From positions 1-64,000 of IMG/VR virus record IMGVR_UViG_3300028394_000044: 64,000 nucleotides of DNA; one strand, given 5' to 3'. Shown piece after piece: positions 17,835 through 26,847 of this stretch. The notes under the pieces were generated by a model. That model had not been told where the DNA came from. It ran no database searches and was given only the letters and a program-made list of their open reading frames with translations. The stretch is from a virus. The translations under genes and the position numbers were made by a program. How positions within the stretch are numbered: position 1 is the stretch's first letter; each line of letters opens with the position of its first letter.

Positions 17835-20461
17835 GTAGCATATCTTCAGGCACACTAGTTAATACCGGTTTAGTTGTTGCATCAGATACATCCGGTAATT
17901 TGGTTGTAAAAACTGGAGCCACAGGTAATACTGCGGCAGTTTTTGATGCTAATGGTAGTGTCAACTTTGGTTACTCAGTTACTCATGGTGTTGGTACAGC
18001 CAACGGCGTTGCCTACCTGAACGGTAGCAAAGTCGTAACCACAGGGTCTGCACTAACGTTTGATGGAACAAACTTTGCCACCACCGGAACGGCAACGGCT
18101 ACAAAACTTATTCCCACAGGAACTAGCGTAACGGGCAACGGTATGTACTTGCCTGCCACCAATTCAATTGGCATTTCTACGGCAGGTACAAACGCTGTTT
18201 ACATAGACGCAAGCCAGAACGTAGGTATTGGGACGAGTAGTCCTGCTGGTAAGTTAGATGTTACAGGCAGTTTAGGTAAATTTACTATTGATGCCTCTGG
18301 AACGTCCGTATCCTTAACTTACGGTGTAGCAAATTATATTCGCGCGTCATCCGCAAGTGGTAATTTAAATGTTGGTGCTTATGACTATCTTTCATTTCAA
18401 ACTGGTTCTGGATTTACGGACCGGATGCGTATTGACTCCTCCGGTAACGTATTTATTGGAGGCAGTAGCGGCCTAAGCGCAGAACGTTTTTACGTTAGGG
18501 GGGCTACTCTTGGCGGCACATCAGGTAACACTTCATACAACAGTGTGTTTTATACACCTGACGTTACAAACGCGACACGGCTGAGTATTCTCGACTATCG
18601 CTTTTCAAACGGTACAAGTCATATATCGTCTAGAAACCTGATCCAAAGGACTGTGGATGTTACTAATATGGGATATGTAGGGTTTGACAGTTATGCCACC
18701 TCAATTGGGTGGGGGACAACCGAAGCCATGCGTATCGACTCCTCCGGTAACGTAGGTATTGGGACGAGTTCGCCAGCGGTGAAACTGGATGTCAATGGAA
18801 TTACTGGTTGGCAAGGGGGCACAACTGGTCAAACGGCGCAAATTGTTGGTGCGTCAAGTGGCATAAATGGCGGTGGTAACTTTAGGGTTTTGAGCAACAC
18901 CACACAAGCCGTAGATGTTGGAGGCGCGTTAACGCTTGGTGGATACTATACAAGCACAACAGCTTCGGTTGATTTTGGCGTTATTCTGGGGGCCAAAGAA
19001 AATAGTACTAGTGGTAATACTGCTGGCTATTTAGCGTTTGGAACACGCCCTAATGCTGGCAACATGACCGAACGGATGCGTATCGACTCCTCCGGTAACC
19101 TTGGACTGGGTATTACTCCGAGTGTTTGGACTACTTTTTCATCCGTATTTGAAGTGCCCGGCGGCGCTTTGGCAGGTATTTCGGCTAACCAAATAGGTGT
19201 TTGGCAAAACTGTTTTTATAACTCGTCATCTTTTAAATACAAATCTTCTGCTGGCGCTACTTTGTATCAGCAAGCGGGATCGAGTCACGTTTGGTACAAC
19301 GCCCCCTCTGGCACAGCAGGTAATGCCATCACGTTTACTCAGGCGATGACGCTAGATGCAAGTGGGCGACTGTTAATTGGAACTACAAGCGGCGGCGCTC
19401 CTTTGGTTGTTAAAGTTGCAACAAATGCAAACTTTGCAGTGCAAAACGCAAGTGGACACCTCCAATTGCAGGGCATTAACGATGCTGGTAACGCTTTTGC
19501 ACAGCTTGACCTTGCTGGTTCATTTATTACTCTTAGTCCAGCATCCTCTGAAGCTGTTCGTATAGACTCCAGTGGCAATTTAATTGTTGGTGGCACTTCT
19601 CCATTTGGTCTTATTACTTCCCTAAAAAACTCAGCAGGTGGTTACTCTTCAGCTTTTACTGCCAGAGCAATAGGTGGAGCAAACAGTCAACTGACTGGTT
19701 ATTCGTTCATGCCAACTTTTGGCAACACAGCAGATTACACACCACGCCGCGCTGCTGATATGTGGGGCGGTTTTAACGCTGGTAACTGGGGTACTGAGTT
19801 CTTGGCGTTTGGTGTTGGCACAGGCACAGGCAACGATGGTGGTAGCTTAACCACTGAACGGATGAGAATTACGGGCGATGGTGCCGTATTGGTCGGAAGC
19901 ACCAGTGCTATTGCTGGCTATACACAAGTAAGCGTCACAGGATCAAGCACCAACCGTGGTGCATTTGTTATGGGTCGAACAACGGCAGCAACAACTGGTG
20001 TGGCTGGTACGCTGGTAGCCTACAACGGTAGCAACGCCGTTTGTGGCATGGATTTCCAATCCAATAGCGCAAATAACAGCGGCTACATTGGTACATATAC
20101 CTACAACGCTGGTGCTTTTGCTCAAGGTCCATATCTCAATACTGGCGGCACAAGTTGGACAACAGCATCAGATCAGAATCTAAAAGATGTCACGGGCGAA
20201 ATCACCAACGCCCTGAACAAAGTGTCTCAAATTCGTGCAGTTGAATTTACTTGGAAAGCAGACGAATCCAAAAAACAACATGTTGGCTTTATCGCTCAAG
20301 ATGTGCAAGCAGTTTTGCCTGAAGTAATTGACACTGACACTAATGGTTATCTTGGCGTTCGGTACGCTGAAGTTACTTCGTTGTTGCTTGCCGCAATCAA
20401 AGAACAGCAAACTCTTATTGAATCACTTACAACTCGCCTCACGGCGCTGGAGCAAACATGA
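17831..20461 (+). CDS. Tail fibre with MRIDSSGN repeats and C-terminal S74 chaperone
   Basis: 876 residues. Repeated blocks of MRIDSSGN followed by a (V/L)(G/F)(I/L)G strand occur around nt 18425, 18729, 19075, 19557 and 19858, the hallmark of a widespread class of phage fibre proteins. The C-terminus is a Peptidase S74 intramolecular chaperone: Ser780-Asp781 in ASDQNLK, with Lys785, then FTWK, HVGFIAQDVQAVLPEV and LLLAAIKEQQ. In this family the chaperone folds the trimer and is then cut off just before the serine. Base composition is visibly more GC-rich than the flanking fibres (many GGC, ACC and CGC codons), which suggests later acquisition. Confidence 0.85.
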   Translation: MSSISSGTLVNTGLVVASDTSGNLVVKTGATGNTAAVFDANGSVNFGYSVTHGVGTANGVAYLNGSKVVTTGSALTFDGTNFATTGTATATKLIPTGTSVTGNGMYLPATNSIGISTAGTNAVYIDASQNVGIGTSSPAGKLDVTGSLGKFTIDASGTSVSLTYGVANYIRASSASGNLNVGAYDYLSFQTGSGFTDRMRIDSSGNVFIGGSSGLSAERFYVRGATLGGTSGNTSYNSVFYTPDVTNATRLSILDYRFSNGTSHISSRNLIQRTVDVTNMGYVGFDSYATSIGWGTTEAMRIDSSGNVGIGTSSPAVKLDVNGITGWQGGTTGQTAQIVGASSGINGGGNFRVLSNTTQAVDVGGALTLGGYYTSTTASVDFGVILGAKENSTSGNTAGYLAFGTRPNAGNMTERMRIDSSGNLGLGITPSVWTTFSSVFEVPGGALAGISANQIGVWQNCFYNSSSFKYKSSAGATLYQQAGSSHVWYNAPSGTAGNAITFTQAMTLDASGRLLIGTTSGGAPLVVKVATNANFAVQNASGHLQLQGINDAGNAFAQLDLAGSFITLSPASSEAVRIDSSGNLIVGGTSPFGLITSLKNSAGGYSSAFTARAIGGANSQLTGYSFMPTFGNTADYTPRRAADMWGGFNAGNWGTEFLAFGVGTGTGNDGGSLTTERMRITGDGAVLVGSTSAIAGYTQVSVTGSSTNRGAFVMGRTTAATTGVAGTLVAYNGSNAVCGMDFQSNSANNSGYIGTYTYNAGAFAQGPYLNTGGTSWTTASDQNLKDVTGEITNALNKVSQIRAVEFTWKADESKKQHVGFIAQDVQAVLPEVIDTDTNGYLGVRYAEVTSLLLAAIKEQQTLIESLTTRLTALEQT

Positions 20462-20757
20462 CTACTATCACTTGGACAATCTCACAGACAGATTACCTTG
20501 TCGCTGACGGGTTTATTACCACAGCCCACTGGAGAGCAACTGCTGTAGACGGTGAATTTACGGAATCTATTTATTCCATGCTTATTTTTGCTCCCGGTAC
20601 ACCGACTATTTCATATAATGAAGTGACACAAAACGATGTGTTGAATTGGATTTGGGCAAACGGTGTAGATAAAGAAGCTACAGAATCAAGTCTTACACAA
20701 AAAATTGAGCAATTAAAGAACCCAGTAAAAGCTGCTGGTTTACCTTGGGCAATATAA
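20458..20757 (+). CDS. Small fibre-cassette protein, WI..LPW family
   Basis: 99 residues, with an ATGA overlap to the S74 fibre. The middle reads NDVLNWIWANGVD, followed by a helix (SSLTQKIEQLKNP) and ending GLPWAI. The gene at 26218, also directly after an S74 fibre, has the same plan (ELTEEIVLGWIKDVV, a helix, then AELPWS). Two copies each following an S74 fibre suggest a cassette partner such as a fibre assembly factor or small tip subunit. No characterised family is recognised with certainty. Confidence 0.6.
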   Translation: MTTITWTISQTDYLVADGFITTAHWRATAVDGEFTESIYSMLIFAPGTPTISYNEVTQNDVLNWIWANGVDKEATESSLTQKIEQLKNPVKAAGLPWAI

Positions 20758-20770
20758 TAAGTAAAAATCT

Positions 20771-22969
20771 ATGAGCAATATAATTTCTGCCGACAACGGT
20801 GCATTCACTGGCATAGCGGGTATCAAATTAAGTAGTGATACTTCTGGTGCATTAGTAATACAATCAGGAAATAACGTTACTGCGTTAACGGTGGATTCTA
20901 GCCAAAACTTATCTTTGGTTGGTAATTTAACTGTACGTGGAATGGATCCTCTCGGTACTGCTAACTTAGCGTATACTGCAGCCAACTCTGGTATTGGTAT
21001 TGCTACTTCTGCATTTGGTCAAGCAAATAGTGCTTTTGGTCAGGCTAACCTTGCTTATACTACTGCAAACTCTGGTGTTGGTATCGCTACATCAGCTTTT
21101 GGTCAGGCTAACCTTGCTTATACTGCCGCAAACTCTGGTGTTGGTATTGCTACATCAGCTTTTGGTCAAGCTAACTTGGCTTATACTGCCGCTAATACCG
21201 CAGTTACAACAGGACAAGCTAATACTGGTGCTGGACTTATTGCCACAACAAGTGCATATCAAGCAAACTCTGGTGCAGGTTTAATCTCATTAAATTCTAC
21301 TCTAACATCTGCTTATCAAGCTAACGTTGGAAGTGCTATTGCACAAGGACAAGCTAACACTGGTGCTGGACTTATTACTGAAGTTGCGGCTAGACAAGCT
21401 AACACTGGCGCAGGTTTAATCTCATTAAATTCTACTCTAACATCTGCTTATCAGGCTAACGTTGGTGCTGGATTAATTACTTTAAACACAAGTTTAACTT
21501 CTGCTTATCAGGCTAACGTTGGTGCTGGATTAATTACTGAAGTTGCTGCTAGACAAGCTAATACTGGTGCAGGCCTAATCTCTCTAAGTTCCACTTTAAC
21601 ATCCGCATATCAGGCTAACTCTGGGGCTGGACTAATCTCTCTAAGTTCCACTTTAACATCCGCATATCAGGCTAACGTTGGTGCTGGTTTATTAACCAAA
21701 GCTGGGACAACAGGCTCCGGTGCTTCTGGCACTTGGGGTATCAACGTTACAGGTAGTGCAGGTTCAGCAACAACAGCCACCAACGTGTCTGGCGGTACAG
21801 TATCGGCAACTACAGGTACTTTTAGTGGCCTTATTAAGGCTGATGGTGGGACAACTCAAGTTGGCTCTAGCGCAGGCACGTATCGTCAGTTTCGATATGA
21901 CGGAACCATATCGTCCGATGGCACAAATTTTTATACCCTACTCAATTCTAACAACTATACCAGCTACAGCCCATCATTGACAGGTTCCGGAGCTTCTGGT
22001 ACTTGGAGTATTACAGCCACCAATGCCACCAACTCTACATTATTGTCCAATGCTGGCACAGGCATATATGCCGCTTCATCGGGCACAGCGTATAGCAGTG
22101 TTGTTTGTGTTCGTGAAGCTGGTCTTGGAGGTTCTGGTGCTTCTGCACCTAGGCTTGGATGGCATTGGGGTGGTGTTGTTGCTTCCAGTATTTCCATAGA
22201 ATCTGGCGGACGAATTGCTGTATGTAATAACCCCGGCACTTCATACGAAAACTTTATTGCCGCCATTTCATATGGTTCTGCTAGTGTTAGAGCACCATTA
22301 TTTTATGACTCTGATAACACTGGTTATTATGTTGATGCGGCCAGTACATCACAGTTGAATCAAGTTAACTTAAATGGCCCATTAGTTAGAACCACAGTAA
22401 GTCAAGGTTATTTAAGTGGAAATTATGCTTCATCAGAAACATCATACACACCAGGTTGTATATACACAATTGGTGGCAGTTATGTACCATCCGGATCCAG
22501 CTTAAATAACATATATGGTATAGGTTACACACACACTAACCAAGGTTCTATGTTGGGTAGTGGCGGCTGGGGATTATGGGTTTCTTTTAGTGGCACAGTA
22601 AGACATTATTTGGATGAAGGTGGTAATTCATTACATACAGGTAACGTCACTGCATATTACTCGGATGAAAGACTGAAAACTAAATTAGGTAAAATAGAAA
22701 ATCCAATTGAAAAAGTAAAATCATTAAATGGTTTTTATTATGAAGCAAATGAAATTGCACAACAATTAGGATATAAAGTTAAGCGTGAAGTTGGTCTCTC
22801 CGCTCAAGAAGTTCAAGCAATTTTACCTGAGATTGTAGCTCCTGCACCAGTTGATGCAAAATATTTAACAATTCATTATGAAAGAATTGTTCCTCTATTA
22901 GTTGAAGCCATCAAAGAACAACAACTTCAGATTGAAGAATTAAAATCCTTAGTATTATCACGACAATAA
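20771..22969 (+). CDS. Tail fibre with QAN repeats and S74 chaperone
   Basis: 732 residues. The head (MSNIISADNGAFTGIAGIKL) is shared in pattern with the 22995 fibre (MSSIINADDGSVSGRAGLKT). A shaft of AFGQANLAYTAANSG and AYQANVGAGLI units follows. A receptor-side region then carries RAPLFYDSDNTGYYVDAAST, a motif repeated in the next fibre. The end is an S74 chaperone with Ser631-Asp632 in YSDERLK, GLSAQEVQAILPEIV and LLVEAIKEQQ. The chaperone should be removed by self-cleavage before Ser631. The last 30 residues form a trimeric coiled coil. The cassette is one of three S74 fibres in tandem. Confidence 0.85.
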   Translation: MSNIISADNGAFTGIAGIKLSSDTSGALVIQSGNNVTALTVDSSQNLSLVGNLTVRGMDPLGTANLAYTAANSGIGIATSAFGQANSAFGQANLAYTTANSGVGIATSAFGQANLAYTAANSGVGIATSAFGQANLAYTAANTAVTTGQANTGAGLIATTSAYQANSGAGLISLNSTLTSAYQANVGSAIAQGQANTGAGLITEVAARQANTGAGLISLNSTLTSAYQANVGAGLITLNTSLTSAYQANVGAGLITEVAARQANTGAGLISLSSTLTSAYQANSGAGLISLSSTLTSAYQANVGAGLLTKAGTTGSGASGTWGINVTGSAGSATTATNVSGGTVSATTGTFSGLIKADGGTTQVGSSAGTYRQFRYDGTISSDGTNFYTLLNSNNYTSYSPSLTGSGASGTWSITATNATNSTLLSNAGTGIYAASSGTAYSSVVCVREAGLGGSGASAPRLGWHWGGVVASSISIESGGRIAVCNNPGTSYENFIAAISYGSASVRAPLFYDSDNTGYYVDAASTSQLNQVNLNGPLVRTTVSQGYLSGNYASSETSYTPGCIYTIGGSYVPSGSSLNNIYGIGYTHTNQGSMLGSGGWGLWVSFSGTVRHYLDEGGNSLHTGNVTAYYSDERLKTKLGKIENPIEKVKSLNGFYYEANEIAQQLGYKVKREVGLSAQEVQAILPEIVAPAPVDAKYLTIHYERIVPLLVEAIKEQQLQIEELKSLVLSRQ
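20950..21690 (+). repeat. AFGQANLAY and QANVGAGLI repeat array
   Basis: The first part (to about 21200) holds AFGQANLAY units and the rest QAN..GAGLI units. Several units match those at 14560-16990 and 23200-24560 nearly base for base, for example the TCATCTGCTTATCAGGCTAAC-like blocks with LISLNSTL spacers. Confidence 0.8.
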
Positions 22970-22972
22970 ATA
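22965..22972 (+). promoter_or_regulatory. Possible late promoter variant
   Basis: AATAAATA, one base off TATAAATA, overlaps the stop of the previous fibre and lies 22 nt ahead of the next start. The same variant precedes the gp19 gene at 38024, which supports a real function. Confidence 0.45.
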
Positions 22973-22994
22973 GCCAATAACAGAGGAAATTTAA

Positions 22995-25900
22995 ATGAGT
23001 TCTATCATCAATGCTGATGACGGCAGTGTTTCAGGTCGTGCAGGTCTAAAGACAATATCCGGAAATAACGGTACACTAGAGATACAATCTAAAGGTGTAA
23101 CCGCTATTACGGTTAATGATACACAATCCGTTACATTTGCAAATACTATTTACACACCATCAATTGTAAGTGCAAGTATTAATGTACTGACTGGTTCAGC
23201 AACATCAGCATTTGGTCAGGCTAACTTAGCTTATAATGCGGCTAATACCGCAGTTACAACAGGACAAGCAAACGTTGGGTCTGCGGTTATTGCAGTTACT
23301 TCTGCATATCAAGCTAATACTGGTGCGGTCAATATTTCATTGAATAATGAGATTACTGATAGACAAGCAAATGTAGGTTTAGTCAATATTGGTTTAAACT
23401 CTGAGATTAGTAACCGCCAAGCTAACGTTGGTGCGGTCAATATTTCATTAAACACTGAGATTAGTAACCGCCAAGTTAACGTTGGCGATGCGGTAATTTC
23501 AACCACCAATGCTTACCAAGCTAACGTAGGTGCTGGACTTATTGCTACCACTAATGTTTATCAAGCTAATACTGGTGCAGTTAATATCTCACTCAATAAT
23601 GAAATTGCAAACCGCCAAGCAAACGTTGGTGCTGGTCGTATTGCCGACCAATTATCTGCTCAAGCTAATACTGGTGCTGGACTTATTGCCACCACAAATG
23701 CTTATCAAGCAAACGTTGGTGCGGTAAATATTTCCTTGAATTCGGAGATTACAAACCGCCAAGCAAACGTTGGTGATGCGGTAATTTCTACAACAAATGC
23801 TTACCAAGCTAACGTAGGCTTAGCTAGAATTGCATTACAAGGTCGTGCAGACTCCGCATTTCAACAAGCTAACTTAGCATATAACACAGCCAATTCTGGA
23901 AGTGGTGTGGCCGCTTCTGCATTTGGTCAAGCTAATTTGGCTTATAACACAGCAAACTCTGGTATTGGTATTGCTACTTCTGCATTTGGTCAGGCTAACC
24001 TTGCTTATACTGCCGCAAACTCTGGTATTGGTATTGCCACATCAGCCTTTGGTCAGGCTAACTTAGCATATAACACAGCCAATTCTGGAAGTGGTGTAGC
24101 CGCTTCTGCATTTGGTCAGGCTAACCTTGCTTATACTGCGGCTAATACCGCAGTCACTACTGGTCAAGCTAACGTAGGTGCTGGACTTATTGCCACAACA
24201 AGTGCATATCAGGCTAACTCTGGTGCTGGTTTAATTACACTGAATTCAAATTTAACTTCTGCATATCAGGCTAACTCTGGTGCTGGTTTAATTACACTGA
24301 ATTCAAATTTAACTTCTGCATATCAAGCTAACTCTGGGGCTGGTTTAATTACTGAAGTTGCGGCTAGACAAGCTAATACTGGTGCAGGTCTAATCTCATT
24401 AAGTTCTACTCTAACATCTGCTTATCAAGCTAACGTTGGTGCTGGTCTTATTACTACGACTTCTGCATATCAGGCTAACTCTGGTGCAGGTCTAATCTCA
24501 TTAAGTTCTACTCTAACATCTGCTTATCAAGCTAACACTGGTGCTGGTATATTAACCAAAGTTTCAAAATCTGGTGATACACTGACCGGGTTATTTCAAA
24601 TTTCCGGTCAAGCAACAATCAATACTACAACACCAGGAACAGGAAATTATGGTCTACATTTTACTGGTCAAACAACTGCCGATCAAGCCGCAGGTATAAC
24701 TTGGAACGGAGGCTACGGTACAACTGGTGCTCAAGCCGGTATCTATGTACAAGGTTCAGGTAGTTATGGTACAAAAATGTATTTTGCTACAACTGATTCT
24801 TATGCGTCGGGTTCTAAAACTGCATTGTCTATTGACCATTCTGGTACAAGTAGTTTTCTAAGAAGCTATACATCTTCTGTTGGTTCTTTTAGAGCACCAT
24901 TATTCTATGACTCTGATGATACTACTTATTATGGAGATTTTGCTAGTACGTCTAACATTTATAACCTAATAATTAAAGGCGTAATAGGCGATGGTACAGC
25001 CCCACTACGGCTTTCACCAACAAGTTCTTCTGGCACTTTTCAATGGGCATCTACTTCTATATCAACTTCGCTTGGTGCTGGTCAGACGATGGCCCATTTT
25101 ATTGGCAATGCTTTAAGTCCCGGCAATAGCGGGTATTTGGGATTCAACTATACCAGTGCAGCCTCCGGAAGTAACTACGTATCGCTTGGTCATTACGGAA
25201 ACGATAACATCTTGCGCGTGTACTACGGTACATACACGCAATCTTTGGGAAGTATGCGTGCACCACTTTTCTATGACTCTGATGATACTGCATATTATAT
25301 TGATCCTAACTCAACATCTAATACTGGTTTAAAAATGCGTGGAGGTGCACTTTTTGGACCAAACACATCATGGAGTGCTTATCTTTATGTTGGTACAAAC
25401 GGAAACGTAAGCGGTACCGCAACTGTTGCCGCCACAAACGGCAACCTGCATATTGATACGGCTGGTTCTGGATATCCATTATACTTACAATATTACTGTG
25501 GTGGTTATACAGAAGCATATGGCAGTATGCGCTCTCCAATATTTTATGATTTGAATGACACTGGCTATTATACTAACCAAGCTAGTGGTAGTAATCATCG
25601 TTATCAACAACTTTCCGGTGCTTGGGCAGGATCGCCTTTTGGCTCTGGCAGTGAACAATTAACTATTCGTTCAAATTATCCTTCTATGTGTCATAGAAAC
25701 ACAGATACTGGATACTATTGGTTAATTCATATGGCGGCCAATAACACATTAAATTGGTATGGCGGTGGTGGTGGTGTTGATGGTAGCAGTTGGGCTCAAC
25801 TTAAAATTTTAGATATGTCAGGTAATCTGACTGCATCAGGCAACATTACTGCTTATTCGGATAGAAGATTAAAAACAAACATTGTTGTTATTGATAATGC

Positions 25901-26192
25901 ACTCGATAAAATTAAAAAACTAAGAGGTGTGTATTTTGATTGGATTAAAACAGGTGAACATTCTATAGGTATGATTGCTCAAGAAGTTGAAGAAGTTATT
26001 CCTGAATTGGTGTTGACACATGAAGAAATTAAACCAGGTGAAGATGAAATCTCTAGCATTACAAAATCTTTAGACTATGCAAAACTTGTTTCCTTACTGA
26101 TTGAAGGTATGAAAGAACAACAACTTCAGATTGAATCACAACAAAAACAAATTGAAGAATTGAAATCATATATATCAGATGATAACAAATAA
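22995..26192 (+). CDS. Largest S74 tail fibre, with FYDSDDT repeats
   Basis: 1,065 residues. The head, QAN-type shaft and AFGQAN units resemble the previous fibre. The distal half carries four copies of (M/F)R(A/S)P(L/I)FYD.(D/N)DT.YY spaced through nt 24880-25580, each followed by a beta-rich segment, as in collagen-like or beta-helical fibre tips. The C-terminus is an S74 chaperone: Ser955-Asp956 in YSDRRLK, then IGMIAQEVEEVIPELV, YAKLVSLLIEGMKEQQ and a coiled-coil tail. A good ribosome-binding site (AGAGGAAATTTAA) precedes the ATG. Probably one of several host-range fibres. Confidence 0.85.
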   Translation: MSSIINADDGSVSGRAGLKTISGNNGTLEIQSKGVTAITVNDTQSVTFANTIYTPSIVSASINVLTGSATSAFGQANLAYNAANTAVTTGQANVGSAVIAVTSAYQANTGAVNISLNNEITDRQANVGLVNIGLNSEISNRQANVGAVNISLNTEISNRQVNVGDAVISTTNAYQANVGAGLIATTNVYQANTGAVNISLNNEIANRQANVGAGRIADQLSAQANTGAGLIATTNAYQANVGAVNISLNSEITNRQANVGDAVISTTNAYQANVGLARIALQGRADSAFQQANLAYNTANSGSGVAASAFGQANLAYNTANSGIGIATSAFGQANLAYTAANSGIGIATSAFGQANLAYNTANSGSGVAASAFGQANLAYTAANTAVTTGQANVGAGLIATTSAYQANSGAGLITLNSNLTSAYQANSGAGLITLNSNLTSAYQANSGAGLITEVAARQANTGAGLISLSSTLTSAYQANVGAGLITTTSAYQANSGAGLISLSSTLTSAYQANTGAGILTKVSKSGDTLTGLFQISGQATINTTTPGTGNYGLHFTGQTTADQAAGITWNGGYGTTGAQAGIYVQGSGSYGTKMYFATTDSYASGSKTALSIDHSGTSSFLRSYTSSVGSFRAPLFYDSDDTTYYGDFASTSNIYNLIIKGVIGDGTAPLRLSPTSSSGTFQWASTSISTSLGAGQTMAHFIGNALSPGNSGYLGFNYTSAASGSNYVSLGHYGNDNILRVYYGTYTQSLGSMRAPLFYDSDDTAYYIDPNSTSNTGLKMRGGALFGPNTSWSAYLYVGTNGNVSGTATVAATNGNLHIDTAGSGYPLYLQYYCGGYTEAYGSMRSPIFYDLNDTGYYTNQASGSNHRYQQLSGAWAGSPFGSGSEQLTIRSNYPSMCHRNTDTGYYWLIHMAANNTLNWYGGGGGVDGSSWAQLKILDMSGNLTASGNITAYSDRRLKTNIVVIDNALDKIKKLRGVYFDWIKTGEHSIGMIAQEVEEVIPELVLTHEEIKPGEDEISSITKSLDYAKLVSLLIEGMKEQQLQIESQQKQIEELKSYISDDNK
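23200..24560 (+). repeat. QAN-type repeat array with exact 57-nt units
   Basis: Units at 24211 and 24268 are in register at 57 nt (19 codons, AYQANSGAGLITLNSNLTS) and read identically over the unit. Neighbouring units differ mainly at third positions. NRQANVGAVNI variants fill 23320-23780. Confidence 0.8.
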
Positions 26193-26217
26193 CTCGTCAA
26201 AATTTTAGGAGAAAATA

Positions 26218-26604
26218 ATGACAATGCCACCAACAATAACAATTAGTAGACCAGACTACTCACACTTGACCTTTACTTGGTCAGTTACAAGTCTAAAAAC
26301 TAAGAATGAAGGTTCAAACGAATCAGCCGTAGTTCAGACATACTGGAAAAAGATTGGTACCGATGCACAAGGTAACACAGGTGAATTTTCTGGAGCTACT
26401 CCATTCACCTCAACAACTATGCCAGAAGGTGACACATTTGTTCCATTTTCTGAACTAACAGAGGAAATTGTTCTTGGTTGGATTAAAGATGTGGTCGTTG
26501 GTTCTTATGAAGACCACGTAAACGGTAAAATTGCCGAACAAATTGATGCAAAAGTGAATGTAGTGGCTGAAGCAGAATTGCCTTGGTCCACTCCATCCGC
26601 TTAA
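26218..26604 (+). CDS. Small fibre-cassette protein, WI..LPW family
   Basis: 128 residues, preceded by TTAGGAGAAAATA. It starts MTMPPTITISRPDYSHLTFTW, contains DAQGNTGEFSGATPF and ends with ELTEEIVLGWIKDVV, a helix and AELPWSTPSA. The last third matches the plan of the 20458 product, and both follow an S74 fibre. This phage family of about 100-130 residues is common in T4-like and other aquatic phages without a known role. I infer a fibre-linked function from the repeated gene pairing. Confidence 0.6.
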   Translation: MTMPPTITISRPDYSHLTFTWSVTSLKTKNEGSNESAVVQTYWKKIGTDAQGNTGEFSGATPFTSTTMPEGDTFVPFSELTEEIVLGWIKDVVVGSYEDHVNGKIAEQIDAKVNVVAEAELPWSTPSA

Positions 26605-26643
26605 CTAAATAACTAATTATCATTTATACATAAGGAGATTGAA

Positions 26644-26835
26644 ATGAATGAACAACAAGAACCAACAGTAACTTTGGAACTTAAAGCAACCCAAGTAAAC
26701 GCAATCATTGCAGGCTTGGAAGAACTTCCACATAAAGTAAGCCGTGCTATCATTGATGAAATTATTCGTCAAGGACAACCACAATTGCAAGCACAAGCTC
26801 CAGCAGGTCCATTGGCTGACAAAGTTATCAACTAA
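26644..26835 (+). CDS. Small acidic helical protein
   Basis: 63 residues with a strong ribosome-binding site (AAGGAGATTGAA). The sequence is helical (TVTLELKATQVNAIIAGLEELP, then AIIDEIIRQGQ) with a Pro/Gln/Ala tail. It resembles short phage proteins that carry a VNAI..GL..LP core and sit between fibre genes. Function unknown. Promiscuous small partner proteins of fibre tips are one possibility. Confidence 0.55.
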   Translation: MNEQQEPTVTLELKATQVNAIIAGLEELPHKVSRAIIDEIIRQGQPQLQAQAPAGPLADKVIN

Positions 26836-26847
26836 GGATAATTAAGA

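Noticed and set aside
14560-24560. Regular short repeats resembling a CRISPR array
   Set aside because: Repeats are codon-phased, degenerate at third positions and translate to a continuous fibre shaft; there are no unique spacers of constant length.
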